DNA of 64,000 nt from G963665495 sp963677785 (GCA_963677785.2 CAXXDH010000003.1:496001-560000); one strand, 5' to 3'; numbered from the stretch's first letter, positions 21,160-30,534 are shown. Numbers and translations: made by a program. Notes: generated by a model from the sequence alone, not told the origin.

Positions 21160-22638
21160 ATGACACGAGGAAAAAAAAGAAAGCAGAAAATGTTCATCAG
21201 CGTCCTGCCCGGCGAGATGATGGAAGTCGTCATAGCCGAGGACGGCAAAATCAAGGAGTACTACGTCGAACTCCTGCACCAGGTCAAAACGCGAGGCAAT
21301 ATTTACAAAGGCGTCATCCATAACATCGACCCGGCCCTGCAGGCCGCTTTCATCAATTACGGAGCGGAAAAAAACGGTTTTCTGCAAATCGACGAAGTGC
21401 ACCCCGAGTACTACCACCAGCCCCACGATCCGAGCAAAGGCCATAAATATCCCCTGATCCAACGCGTGCTCAAACCCGGACAGGAAGTCCTGGTGCAGGT
21501 GGTCAAGGAACCCACCGGATCCAAAGGCGCTTTTCTGACGTCCTACATCTCGCTGCCCGGCCGCTTTGTGGTACTTACGCCCGGCCGCGACCAGATCGGC
21601 GTTTCGCGCAAAGTTGAGGACGAGAAGGAACGCGCCAGGCTCAAGACCATTTCCGAGGCCCTGGAGCCCGGCGACGGTCTGGGACTGATCATCCGTACGG
21701 CCAGCATCGGCCAGAACAAGACCGCCATCAACAAGGACCTGCAGTTTCTCAAACGCTTGTGGAAAGAAGTCCGCAAAAAAGGCTCCAACGAAGAGGCCCC
21801 TTCGCTGATCTACCAGGAACCGGATCTGGCGGCGCGGGCCATCCGCGACTATCTCAGCGACGACGTGTCCGAAGTCTGGATCGACCACAAAAAAACCGCC
21901 GAGGATGTGGCGGAATTCGCTTCCCTGATTTTTCCCCGGCGGCCCAATCTGGTCAAACAGCACGACATTGCCGAACGCAGCCTCTGGGACCGCTTCAACC
22001 TCCTCAAACAGCTGGACCAGATCTACTCGCGCCGTTTCACCCTGCCGTCGGGCGGCGAGCTGGTCTTCGACCAGACCGAGGCCCTGATGTCCATCGACAT
22101 CAACTCGGGCAAAATCGGCGGTAAAAGCAATTTTCAGGAAATGGCCCTGCGCACCAACCTGGAGGCCGCGGAGGCCATCGCGCAACAGCTCCGGCTGCGC
22201 GACGTGGGCGGCCAGATCGTCATCGACTTTATCGAGATGAAAGACCGCAAACACTGGCAGGAAGTCGAACGTACGCTCCGCAACGAGCTCAAGACCGACC
22301 GCGCGCGCCACGACGTGGGCAAAATGACCAAGTTCGGCCTGCTGCAGGTGGTCCGCCAGCGCCTGGGATCTTCGGCATTGTCCCTGACCACCGAACCCTG
22401 CCCCTGCTGCGGCGGATCCGGCATACGCAGAAACCTCGAATGGCAGGCCCTGGCCGCCATCAAGGACATCTACCGCCAGCTCCAGCAAAGCAAAACCATG
22501 GACAATCTGACGTTCGAAGCAGCGCCCGAACTGGCCATTTATCTGCTCAACCAGAAGCGCGAAAAGCTGCTCGAAATGGAGCAGCTCTACGGCGTCCCCA
22601 TACTGATCAAATCCGCCGTCAACGGCCTCCAGCACTGA
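21160..22638 (+). CDS. rng: Ribonuclease E/G
   Basis: The 492-residue endoribonuclease has an S1 domain (about 40-130: GNIYKGVIHNIDPALQAAFI, KNGFL), the RNase H-like/5'-sensor region and the DNase I-like catalytic region with metal-binding Asp residues in MSIDINSGK and IVIDFIEM. It also has the zinc-link CPCCGGSG. There is no long C-terminal scaffold as in E. coli RNase E, so it is RNase G-sized; it may still do both jobs in this lineage (mRNA decay, rRNA and tRNA processing). GAGGAAAGC precedes the ATG. Its stop overlaps the start of queH by one base (TGATG). Confidence 0.93.
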   Translation: MTRGKKRKQKMFISVLPGEMMEVVIAEDGKIKEYYVELLHQVKTRGNIYKGVIHNIDPALQAAFINYGAEKNGFLQIDEVHPEYYHQPHDPSKGHKYPLIQRVLKPGQEVLVQVVKEPTGSKGAFLTSYISLPGRFVVLTPGRDQIGVSRKVEDEKERARLKTISEALEPGDGLGLIIRTASIGQNKTAINKDLQFLKRLWKEVRKKGSNEEAPSLIYQEPDLAARAIRDYLSDDVSEVWIDHKKTAEDVAEFASLIFPRRPNLVKQHDIAERSLWDRFNLLKQLDQIYSRRFTLPSGGELVFDQTEALMSIDINSGKIGGKSNFQEMALRTNLEAAEAIAQQLRLRDVGGQIVIDFIEMKDRKHWQEVERTLRNELKTDRARHDVGKMTKFGLLQVVRQRLGSSALSLTTEPCPCCGGSGIRRNLEWQALAAIKDIYRQLQQSKTMDNLTFEAAPELAIYLLNQKREKLLEMEQLYGVPILIKSAVNGLQH

Positions 22639-23183
22639 TGGCCCGGATTCTTCTGCATATCTGCTGCGGTCCCTGCGCCATCACCTGCGTTCAGACGCTG
22701 CGGGCGCAGGGACACCAGGTCAGCGGGTTGTTCTACAACCCCAACATCCATCCGCTGCAGGAGTACCTGCGGCGGCGCGAGGCCTTGCGGGAAACAGCCC
22801 GGCGCCTGGACCTGCCAGTCATCTACAAAGACGACGAATACGCCCCACAGCGCTGGTTCCGGGAGGTGGCCTACCGCGAAGCCGACCGCTGCTTTTTCTG
22901 CTACGCGCTCCGTCTGGAGCGTACGCGCGCCATAGCCAAACGGGGCGGATTCAACGCCTTCAGTACGACCCTGCTCTATTCCAAATTCCAGAAGCACGAG
23001 CTGATCCGCAGCACTGGCCAGGGCATTGCCGGAAACGGCGCGCCTGTGTTCCATTACGAAGATTTCCGTACGGGCTGGAAACAGGGTATCGAACTCTCCA
23101 AAGACTGGGGGCTCTACCGCCAACAGTACTGCGGTTGCCTTTACAGCGAATTCGAACGCTACGAAAAAGAGCTGTCGGACTGA
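22638..23183 (+). CDS. queH: Epoxyqueuosine reductase QueH
   Basis: The 181-residue protein belongs to the QueH (DUF208) family, which reduces epoxyqueuosine to queuosine in tRNA, the last step of queuosine synthesis, and replaces QueG in many anaerobes. The family Cys motifs are all present: HICCGPC at the N-terminus, CFFCYALRL near the middle and YCGCLYSEFERY near the C-terminus, which ligate an Fe-S cluster and a second metal site. The ATG overlaps the rng stop by one base, so translation is coupled. The length is normal for the family. Confidence 0.92.
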   Translation: MARILLHICCGPCAITCVQTLRAQGHQVSGLFYNPNIHPLQEYLRRREALRETARRLDLPVIYKDDEYAPQRWFREVAYREADRCFFCYALRLERTRAIAKRGGFNAFSTTLLYSKFQKHELIRSTGQGIAGNGAPVFHYEDFRTGWKQGIELSKDWGLYRQQYCGCLYSEFERYEKELSD

Positions 23184-23264
23184 TACCCGCTCCATCCGGC
23201 CGGATCCACGGGCTCCAATCCGCTCTTTTCTCGCCATGCGATCGCTGCTATAGATCAGGGAAGC

Positions 23265-23990
23265 ATGAAACTCGCAATCATCTCCGACATCCACAGCAAT
23301 CTCGAAGCCTTTATCCAGGTGATCGAGGATATTGACGCGCAAGGCGCCACGGAGATCATCTGCCTGGGCGACAGCATCGGCTACGGCCCGGACCCCGAAG
23401 CCGTGGTGGCCCTGCTGCGCCGGCGCGATATCCCCCAGGTGGTTGGCAACCACGAGGCGGCCGTCATCCGCCGCGCAGATCGTTACTGGTTCAACCCCGT
23501 GGCCCGGAAAGCACTGAAAAAGACCACCAGGCTGCTCACCAAAGAGACCGAAGACTACATCCGCTCGCTGCCTCTGTTTCTGAAACGCTTTGACTGCCAT
23601 TTCGTCCACGGCAGTCCGCCCGACTCCTACCGGACCTATTTGTTCGAATACGAAGACGAGCAGCTGCCCGGCCTGTTCGCGGCTTTTGACACCCCGCTCT
23701 GCTTTGCGGGCCATACGCACGAGCTCGCCATCATCAGCACCCGGAAAAGCAACTATTACCGCCGGGAACTGCACCAGGAACGTTTGGTCCTGGATCCGGA
23801 CGAACGCCATGTGATCAACGCGGGCAGCGTGGGCCAGCCGCGCGACGGCGACAACCACGCCAAATACGTACTCTGGACCCCGGACTCCCGTCTGCTCGAA
23901 GTCCGCTACGTGGACTACGACCGCGAAACCACTTCCCGCAAAATCCGCGAACTCGGCATGCCCGAACAATACGCCAACAGGCTTTTATAA
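23265..23990 (+). CDS. Calcineurin-like metallophosphoesterase
   Basis: The 241-residue protein has the ordered metallophosphoesterase motifs: SDIHSNLEA (DxH), LGDSIGYGPDP (GD), VGNHEAAV (GNHE), HGSPPDS (H) and GHTHE (GHxH). These bind two metals for phosphodiester or phosphomonoester cleavage. It is close to the YfcE/DiaA-like cytoplasmic group that acts on small phosphodiesters or, in relatives, diadenosine polyphosphates; the substrate here is not determinable. The start follows AGGGAAGC. It lies in a co-directional run between queH and a Ser/Thr kinase, and a Ser/Thr phosphatase role cannot be excluded. Confidence 0.85.
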   Translation: MKLAIISDIHSNLEAFIQVIEDIDAQGATEIICLGDSIGYGPDPEAVVALLRRRDIPQVVGNHEAAVIRRADRYWFNPVARKALKKTTRLLTKETEDYIRSLPLFLKRFDCHFVHGSPPDSYRTYLFEYEDEQLPGLFAAFDTPLCFAGHTHELAIISTRKSNYYRRELHQERLVLDPDERHVINAGSVGQPRDGDNHAKYVLWTPDSRLLEVRYVDYDRETTSRKIRELGMPEQYANRLL

Positions 23991-24067
23991 TTTTTTATGA
24001 TGCAGACTTCTTTCCGGGGCGCCGTCTCCCCCGGCTTCCCCGACATCTTAGACTCTGCTGTCCCCGT

Positions 24068-25450
24068 ATGAAACATATAGGAAAATATACCATATGCGGT
24101 CTGCTGGGCCGCGGCGGCATGGGCCATGTCTACAAGGCGCGTATCCCGGTAGTGGATAAAATCGTGGCCCTCAAGCTTTGCCGACCGACCCCGGACCTGC
24201 TGCAGCTCAAAGGCAGGAACGCCATTGTCAAGGAGTTCAGGCGGGAGGCCCGGATCATGGCTCAAATCAACCACCCGCACGTGGCCCAGATCTGGGATTT
24301 CGACTACGACGCCGAAGGCAACCCCTTTTTCGTCATGGAATACCATTGCGACAACCTGGGCGCGGCCATCGGCGAGAGCTACCGCCACGACGTGCCCACG
24401 CGCCGCCTGCGACCGGACCATGCCGTACGGTACGCACTCCAGACCCTGGACGGGCTGGCGCGGTTGCACCACACGGGCATTGTGCACCGCGACATCAAGC
24501 CCTACAACCTGCTGCTGACCGAACTGGACCGGGTCAAGATCATCGACTTCGGGCTGTCCCGGCTGCGTAATGAACAAAGCCAGGCCGCACCACAAGGCGT
24601 AAAGATCGGCACGCCCTTTTACGCGGCGCCCGAACAAGAGCAAACGCCCGAGCAGGCCGACCACCGTGCCGACCTGTTTTCCACGGCCGTGATGCTGCAC
24701 CGCATGCTCGCGGGCGAACTCCCGACGGAAACCACCGGCGACCCGCTTTCGCCCGAAGCCGCGGCTGTGCTGGACAGGCTCAATACGCACTCCGGCGCGG
24801 ACTGGAACTCTTTTTTCGCCACAGCCCTGGCCCAGGATCCGGACCGGCGCTTTGCGGACGCCTCCTCCATGAGCCGGGCTCTGGAAGCCCTTCTGGAACG
24901 TTGGCGCGCGCAGCGGGAAACGGTCTGCGTCGCGGATTTCGACACCGAAACAACCACCGGGCCGGCTGTCTTGCCTCGATCCATCCGCGCCACCCCCGTG
25001 AAAACCGGCCCCATACCGGCGGCGCAGGCCTTCCGTACGGACGCTTTGGCCCGCCCGCGCGTCTGGGCCGCTCATTTCGAATCCCTGCCCGACGGCAGTC
25101 TGGCGGACAGATCCTGCGGTCTGCAATGGCAGGCCTCGGGTTCGCCCTATCCCGTACGCTGGGATGAGATTCCGGACTACCTGGAGCGGCTCAATGCGGA
25201 CCGGCTGCCAAATACCGCCCCCTGGCGGCTGCCCACGGCCAACGAACTGGTCTGCCTGGTGGCCGCGGCATCCGATGAGGCCGACTTTTGCGGCGCATCT
25301 CCCTTTGACAAACGCCAGCGTATCCTGTGGAGTGCGGACCGGCGTACGTTTACTTCGGCCTGGTGCCTGAACAGCGCGCTGGGTTTTCTGGACTGGCGCG
25401 ACACGACCTGCCGCTGCTGGATACGGGCCGTACGGGAGCTGAACTCATGA
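24068..25450 (+). CDS. Ser/Thr protein kinase with C-terminal DUF1566-like domain
   Basis: The 460-residue soluble kinase has GRGGMGHVYKA (glycine loop), ALKL (Lys), catalytic loop HRDIKPYNLL, IDFGLSR (DFG) and an activation-segment APEQ, so all key residues are present (residues 1-280). A Pro-rich linker leads to a C-terminal domain (about 340-460) with LQWQASGSPYPVRWDE, WRLPTANEL, WSADR and CWIRAVR, the DUF1566/Lcl pattern found in secreted and phage proteins. There is no membrane segment, so this domain is cytoplasmic and may bind a ligand or target. Its stop overlaps the next start (ATGA), so it is co-translated with the YkgJ-like protein. The metallophosphoesterase upstream could be the opposing phosphatase. 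Confidence 0.9.
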   Translation: MKHIGKYTICGLLGRGGMGHVYKARIPVVDKIVALKLCRPTPDLLQLKGRNAIVKEFRREARIMAQINHPHVAQIWDFDYDAEGNPFFVMEYHCDNLGAAIGESYRHDVPTRRLRPDHAVRYALQTLDGLARLHHTGIVHRDIKPYNLLLTELDRVKIIDFGLSRLRNEQSQAAPQGVKIGTPFYAAPEQEQTPEQADHRADLFSTAVMLHRMLAGELPTETTGDPLSPEAAAVLDRLNTHSGADWNSFFATALAQDPDRRFADASSMSRALEALLERWRAQRETVCVADFDTETTTGPAVLPRSIRATPVKTGPIPAAQAFRTDALARPRVWAAHFESLPDGSLADRSCGLQWQASGSPYPVRWDEIPDYLERLNADRLPNTAPWRLPTANELVCLVAAASDEADFCGASPFDKRQRILWSADRRTFTSAWCLNSALGFLDWRDTTCRCWIRAVRELNS

Positions 25451-26118
25451 ATGTCGAATGCCAACGCTGCGGCCAGTGCTGTCTGCAAGGCGGCCCCGGA
25501 CTGCATGTCCAGGACCTGCCTTTGGTCAGGGACGGACTGATCCGCAAGGAAAACCTGCTGGTGCTGCGCCGGGGCGAACCGGCCTTTGACCAGCCCGCGG
25601 GCGCTTACGTGCTGCTGGAGGCGGAAATGCTCAAAATCGCCTCCAAACCGGGCGAACGCGGCTGCGTGTTTTACGACGGCTCAGGCTGCGCCATCTACGC
25701 ACACCGCCCGGTGCAATGCCAGACGCTTTTCTGCAGGAACAGCAGCGCACTGGAAGATCTGTACCGTACGCAACGGCTGACCCGTGCGGACGTGCTCGAC
25801 AAAGCGTCCGCCTTGTGGGAACTTGTCAGGGAACACGAGGAACACTGCTCCTTTGCCCGGCTCAAAGCCCCGGCCCTGAGCTACCGCCTTACGCGCGCGG
25901 CGGAAGATGCGGAGCCCCTGCTGCGGGCCCTGCGGTATGACGACGCCCTGCGCGAATCGTTGCACGGGCTGGGTCCGGCCCTGGAATTCGCGTTCGGACG
26001 CCCCCTGCGTACGACGCTTGGAGCACTCGGTCTGGCGGTCTTCAACGGACCGTCGGGCATCGACCTCGCGGTCCGGCCCCTGCCGGCCCAAATGGCAACG
26101 CTGTTGCAAGATTCTTAA
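25447..26118 (+). CDS. YkgJ-like cysteine cluster protein
   Basis: The 223-residue protein begins MNVECQRCGQCC, the signature of the YkgJ/UPF0153 family, with later cysteines in GCVFYDGSGCAIY, RPVQCQTLFC and HCSFARL that probably ligate zinc or an Fe-S cluster. Family function is largely unknown. The C-terminal half (about 125-223) is helical and lineage-specific. The start is fixed by the ATGA overlap with the kinase gene; the longer frame from 25327 runs inside that gene. Tight coupling to the kinase suggests it is a substrate or modulator, but this is inference. Confidence 0.82.
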   Translation: MNVECQRCGQCCLQGGPGLHVQDLPLVRDGLIRKENLLVLRRGEPAFDQPAGAYVLLEAEMLKIASKPGERGCVFYDGSGCAIYAHRPVQCQTLFCRNSSALEDLYRTQRLTRADVLDKASALWELVREHEEHCSFARLKAPALSYRLTRAAEDAEPLLRALRYDDALRESLHGLGPALEFAFGRPLRTTLGALGLAVFNGPSGIDLAVRPLPAQMATLLQDS

Positions 26119-26135
26119 TTCGGGAGGAACACCCC

Positions 26136-27113
26136 ATGTACGTAGTCACCGGAGGCGCCGGTTTTATCGGCAGCGCCATGATCTGGAAACTGAACCAGAT
26201 GGGCATCGACAATATTCTGGTTGTGGACAATCTGGGCTCGGGCGAAAAATGGAAGAACCTGATCAATCTGCGATACGCGGATTATATGCACAAAAGCGTT
26301 TTTTTCGCCCGGCTCGCGCACGACAACCTCCCGGTTTCCATCAAGGCCGTCTTTCACATGGGCGCCTGTTCCGCCACCACGGAAAAGGACGCGGACTATC
26401 TGATGGAAAACAATTTCCATTTCACCCGCGACCTCTGCCTCTGGGCCATGGAAAACCACGTACGTTTTATCAATGCCAGCAGCGCCGCCACGTACGGCAA
26501 CGGCAACAAGGGCTTTGACGACAGCGTGGAGACCATGCTGACCCTGCAGCCCATGAACATGTACGGCTATTCCAAGCAGCTTTTCGATCTCTGGGCCCAT
26601 GCCAACGGCTGGCTCGAACAGATTGCCAGCCTGAAATTCTTCAACGTGTTCGGCCCCAACGAATACCACAAAGGCGACATGAAGAGCGTGGTATGCAAAG
26701 CCTACAGGCAGATCAAGGAAACCGGCTCGCTCGGATTGTTCAAATCCTACCGCCCGGACTACCCGGACGGCGGCCAGCAGCGGGATTTCGTCTACGTCAA
26801 GGACTGCGTGGACGTGATGTTCTGGCTGCTCGAACATCCGGAGGCCAACGGCATCTTCAACGTGGGCACGGGCCGGGCGCGTACCTGGAATGATCTGGCG
26901 GACGCCGTGTTTGCCGCCCTGGACCTGGAGCGCCGCGTCACCTATATCCCCATGCCTGAAACTATCCGGAATTCCTATCAATACTATACACAGGCAGAGA
27001 TACAACGACTCGCGGAAGTCGGCTACAACACCCCGTTCACCCCCCTGGAAGACGCCGTCAAGGACTATGTCGCCTGCTATTTAGAGAAGGAGAACGCGTA
27101 CTTGCATCCTTAG
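26136..27113 (+). CDS. hldD: ADP-L-glycero-D-manno-heptose 6-epimerase
   Basis: The 325-residue short-chain dehydrogenase has the Rossmann motif TGGAGFIGS at the N-terminus and catalytic NASSAATYG and YGYSKQ (S/T-Y-K). The segments VDNLGSGEKWKNL, HMGACSATTE, FNVFGPNEYHKG and YRPDYPDGGQQRDFVYVKD are typical of HldD (RfaD). It epimerises ADP-D-glycero- to ADP-L-glycero-D-manno-heptose for the lipopolysaccharide inner core. A good site (GGGAGGAA) precedes the ATG. It is downstream of the YkgJ-like gene by 17 nt, with no other heptose gene nearby. Confidence 0.95.
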   Translation: MYVVTGGAGFIGSAMIWKLNQMGIDNILVVDNLGSGEKWKNLINLRYADYMHKSVFFARLAHDNLPVSIKAVFHMGACSATTEKDADYLMENNFHFTRDLCLWAMENHVRFINASSAATYGNGNKGFDDSVETMLTLQPMNMYGYSKQLFDLWAHANGWLEQIASLKFFNVFGPNEYHKGDMKSVVCKAYRQIKETGSLGLFKSYRPDYPDGGQQRDFVYVKDCVDVMFWLLEHPEANGIFNVGTGRARTWNDLADAVFAALDLERRVTYIPMPETIRNSYQYYTQAEIQRLAEVGYNTPFTPLEDAVKDYVACYLEKENAYLHP

Positions 27114-27162
27114 CTCCGCTGGATTATGATCACTTTCACGACGTATGTGCAGAGGAGAGGGA

Positions 27163-28404
27163 ATGCACGAAACACCTTGCGCCATCAACACATTTTGTAC
27201 CAAGCTACCTATTCTTGATGCTGGGCGACACATTTGGGGCTATACTTTTTTCTACAAGCCCGAATCGCAGGACAGCAGCGTGAAGGATACCGACCAGCAC
27301 CGGACAATGCTCCAGGCTGCTGCGGATTCCCTGCAAGGCGCGACAGGGCAAAACAAACAAATGCTGCGCATCTGCACGGCGTTTCCAGACCAATCGGTGA
27401 TAGACGGCATGCCTTACCTGTTCTCCTGCGAACAGGGCGTCATCGAACTGCAGGACAACGCTTATCCGTCACAGTCGCTGCTCAACAGCCTGCAATCACT
27501 GCGCAACAAAAACTACTCCATCGCCCTGGAGATAGGTCCCGGCATCCGCCATTCGCCCGAGATGCTGCGGATGGCGGACATACTCAAGGCCGACCCGTCG
27601 CAGATCTCTGAAAGCAAACGCGCCGCACTTGTGGCCAAGGGGCACGAAAGACGCGCCACCATGCTGGCCCAGCGTATCGATTCGCAAGAGGCCTTTCAAA
27701 ATGCCCGAGAAGCCGGGTTTAATTTGTTCGAGGGCTTTTTTTTCCAGCAGCCTGAAGCAAGCGAGCCGCGCGCGTTGAGTTCCATGGAAAGCACGCGCCT
27801 GCGCTTGTTTCGCCTGCTGCAGAGTCCGGAGCCGGATTTCGGCGCCCTGGGGGAAGTGATCCAGGCCGACGTCTCCCTGAGCTACAGGTTGCTGTCTTTG
27901 CTCAACTCACCGGCCTTCAAGCTCGTACGCCGTATAGAGTCCGTGGGGCAGGCTTTGGTTATGCTGGGGTGGCAGCAATTGAAAAACTGGCTGCTTGTGG
28001 TGATCCTTTCGGACCTGATGACTCCGGGAAAATGCCCCGAACTGGTCGTCAACTCGGCCCAGCGGGCCAAATTTTTCGAACTGGCCTCTCAGAAAGTCCG
28101 GGAACCGGCCTACGCACCCGAGACCCTGTTTTTGTTAGGGCTGTTTTCCCTGCTCGAAGCCATGATGGATATCCCCATGAAGCATATAGCGGTCAATCTG
28201 CCTCTGGACGACCCCATAAAAGAAGCGCTCTGCGGCCAGCAGAACGCCTGTTTCCGCTGGCTGGAGCTGGCCGAAAACTTCGAAACCCGCAACTGGGACC
28301 AGGTCAGGGACCTGCTCGCCGCATTCCAGCTGGATCCGCTGGAAGCCGCCAACGCCTACCACGCGTCCACACTTTGGGCCAACTCCATGTTGACGTTATT
28401 TTAA
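27163..28404 (+). CDS. HDOD-domain signalling protein (YuxH-type)
   Basis: The 413-residue protein has an N-terminal degenerate EAL-like half (about 1-205: TKLPILDAGRHIWGYTFFY, AREAGFNLFEGFFFQQP) and a C-terminal HDOD domain (about 215-405: ALGEVIQADVSLSYRLLSLL, SVGQALVMLGWQQL). The EAL signature residues needed for cyclic di-GMP hydrolysis are missing, so it is a non-catalytic regulator. Relatives affect motility, chemosensory signalling and cyclic di-GMP networks. The start at 27163 is chosen for AGGAGAGGG just upstream; an ATG six codons earlier lacks this spacing. A small hairpin with a T-run overlaps its stop. Confidence 0.87.
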   Translation: MHETPCAINTFCTKLPILDAGRHIWGYTFFYKPESQDSSVKDTDQHRTMLQAAADSLQGATGQNKQMLRICTAFPDQSVIDGMPYLFSCEQGVIELQDNAYPSQSLLNSLQSLRNKNYSIALEIGPGIRHSPEMLRMADILKADPSQISESKRAALVAKGHERRATMLAQRIDSQEAFQNAREAGFNLFEGFFFQQPEASEPRALSSMESTRLRLFRLLQSPEPDFGALGEVIQADVSLSYRLLSLLNSPAFKLVRRIESVGQALVMLGWQQLKNWLLVVILSDLMTPGKCPELVVNSAQRAKFFELASQKVREPAYAPETLFLLGLFSLLEAMMDIPMKHIAVNLPLDDPIKEALCGQQNACFRWLELAENFETRNWDQVRDLLAAFQLDPLEAANAYHASTLWANSMLTLF

Positions 28405-28426
28405 AGCGGATTACTCGCTTCTTTTC
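28404..28426 (+). terminator. Short hairpin after the HDOD gene
   Basis: AAGCG (28404-28408) pairs with CGCTT (28416-28420), followed by CTTTTC. It is weak but correctly placed between convergent genes. Confidence 0.35.
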
Positions 28427-28432
28427 ACACCC

Positions 28433-30415
28433 TCAGTTCTTGCGTTTGAACAGACGTTCGAGGTCGCTCACGTCCCAATGGATCAGAATGGGGCGACCGT
28501 GCGGACAGTATTCGCGCTGCGGGGTCTGCTGCCAGGCCTCCAGCAAAGCCAGGGCTTCCTCGCGAGCCAGGGGCTGACCGGCCTTGACCGCGGACTTGCA
28601 GGAGAGCATCTTCCAGAGCTCGTCAATGCTGCGGCTCTGGCCGCTGAGCATGGCCTGCAGCAGCTCTTTGGATTCGCCCGGCTCCAGGCCGCCTGGAATT
28701 CCCTTGATACGGCAGAGTTCTTCCGAAACCATTTCCAGCGAATACCCGAGCTGGCGCAGTTCGGCCCACAGCTCCTGCAGGTGCGAGCGTTCGGACGGAT
28801 GCAGTACGAGTTCCAGAGGCATGGCCAGGAGCTGCGAATCCCCCCGCTGTCCGGCAGCCCGCATGCGCGCGTACAATACGCGCTCGTGGGCCGCGTGCTG
28901 GTCCAGCAGGGCCAGTCCCTGGTTACCGAGGCGCAGGATAAAGTACGTATCCGCCAGAATGCCCAGAAAAGCCACTTCCTGGTTGGCGAACTGAAAACGC
29001 GTATGGGTCTGGTCCTGGGCGGGCATTACGGGCCGTACGACAGGTTCTGTGACAGCGTCGTCAAGTCCGGGCTCGGCAACGTACGCCGGACCGCCCTGGG
29101 GCGCTGTCTGGGGAAAATCTTCCTGAGCCTTGCCGGACGGACGGATGTCCAGGGCGTATTGTTCGTTGCGGACAGGGGCTTCCGGTCCGGCGGGTCTCAG
29201 GCCGGTGCCGGTGTTCTGGTCATGTTGTCCGCCGGCATCTTCGGAGAACCCGAACTCCGCGGCAGCGTCCTGGTCCGGACGGCTGCGCAGCCCCTCGTAC
29301 GCGCCGGCGTGCGGCGAACGAAACAGATCCGAGGCAAAGGCCGGCGGTTCGGTGATATGCGCCGCGTCAAAAGGCGCGCGTTCGTGCGTATCCAGTGCCG
29401 TACGCAGAGCGCGGCGTACGGTGGAAAACACGGTGCTCTCGTCGCGGAAGCGGACTTCGGCTTTGGCCGGATGGACATTGGCGTCCACCTCGTCCGGCGG
29501 CAGTTCGAGAAACAACACCAGGGGCGGATACTCGCGGGCCAGCAACCGGCCTTTGTAGGCCTCCATGGCGGCTTTGAGCAGCAGCCTGTCCTGCACGGCC
29601 CGGCCGTTGACGAAAAAGAGCATCCGGTTGGCCCGGCTCTGCTTGACGCCCGGACGTCCGGCAAGGCCGTACGCACGGTACGGACCGTTCTCGAGGTCGA
29701 AATCCAGCAAGCCCTCGGTCAGGGCCGGAGGCCAGGCCTGAGCCAGACGATCCCGCAAGGACTGGCACGCGGGAAAGCAAAAGACCTCGCGGGTCTCGTT
29801 GCGCAGCACAAAGGCCGTATCCAGCGCGGTCAGGGCCAGGCGAAACAAGGTTTCCTGGCAGCGGTTGCTCTCCGTGGCCTGGGTTTTCAAAAATTTCAGC
29901 CGTGCCGGTATGTTGGCGAACAGTTCGCGGACCTCGACCCGCGCCCCCGGTGGTATGGCCGCCGGCCCTTTGTCCTGGATGCGCCCATGCAATACGCGGA
30001 TGAACGACGCGTCGGCTCCCGAAACTTCCGAAGCATCCAGGGCGTCCGGCGGGCGTAGGGCCGCGCTCATGGTGAAATGGGACACTGAGGCGATGCTGGG
30101 CAGGGCCTCGCCGCGAAATCCGAAACTCAGAATCTGCGAAAGTTCTTCAATGGAGCCTATTTTGCTGGTGGCGTGGCGCGTCACGGCCAGTTCCAGTTCT
30201 TCCTGTCCCAGGCCGTGGCCGTTGTCCTGTACGCATATCAATCCCTGGCCGCCCCGTTCGATGCGTACGTCCACACTGGTGGCCCCGGCGTCCAGGCTGT
30301 TCTCCACAAGTTCCTTGAGCACGCTGGACGGACGCTCCACCACCTCCCCGGCGGCGATCTGATTCTTCAGTTCGGGAGGCAATACGCGTATGGGTCGTTT
30401 TCCGGTTTCCTGCAT
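28433..30415 (-). CDS. mutL: DNA mismatch repair protein MutL
   Basis: The 660-residue protein has the GHKL ATPase N-terminus (ELVENSLDAGA, DNGHG, ATSKI, GFRGEALPSIASV) and a variable linker (about 340-450). The C-terminal dimerisation domain keeps LDQHAAHERVLY, SCKSAVKAG and CPHGRP. MutL couples MutS mismatch recognition to strand incision. In endonuclease-type MutL the metal motif is DQHA-x2-E-x4-E; here the final Glu is Ala (position after HERVLY), while the other elements persist. Activity of the nuclease site is therefore uncertain. The gene stands alone on the reverse strand. Confidence 0.95.
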   Translation of the reverse strand: MQETGKRPIRVLPPELKNQIAAGEVVERPSSVLKELVENSLDAGATSVDVRIERGGQGLICVQDNGHGLGQEELELAVTRHATSKIGSIEELSQILSFGFRGEALPSIASVSHFTMSAALRPPDALDASEVSGADASFIRVLHGRIQDKGPAAIPPGARVEVRELFANIPARLKFLKTQATESNRCQETLFRLALTALDTAFVLRNETREVFCFPACQSLRDRLAQAWPPALTEGLLDFDLENGPYRAYGLAGRPGVKQSRANRMLFFVNGRAVQDRLLLKAAMEAYKGRLLAREYPPLVLFLELPPDEVDANVHPAKAEVRFRDESTVFSTVRRALRTALDTHERAPFDAAHITEPPAFASDLFRSPHAGAYEGLRSRPDQDAAAEFGFSEDAGGQHDQNTGTGLRPAGPEAPVRNEQYALDIRPSGKAQEDFPQTAPQGGPAYVAEPGLDDAVTEPVVRPVMPAQDQTHTRFQFANQEVAFLGILADTYFILRLGNQGLALLDQHAAHERVLYARMRAAGQRGDSQLLAMPLELVLHPSERSHLQELWAELRQLGYSLEMVSEELCRIKGIPGGLEPGESKELLQAMLSGQSRSIDELWKMLSCKSAVKAGQPLAREEALALLEAWQQTPQREYCPHGRPILIHWDVSDLERLFKRKN

Positions 30416-30534
30416 CAGTGGTGTTCCGCTCCTTGTTCCGTTCGTTCACTACAAATTACTTTGAATTTCTCCTCATGAATCTGTCAACTGCGTTTTTTAC
30501 AACTGAACGATAAACGCCCTTATTGTAACATAAG

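Noticed and set aside
20848..22635. 595-codon reverse frame opposite RNase E/G
   Set aside because: Shadow of a well-supported gene; long antisense frames are common in GC-rich coding DNA.
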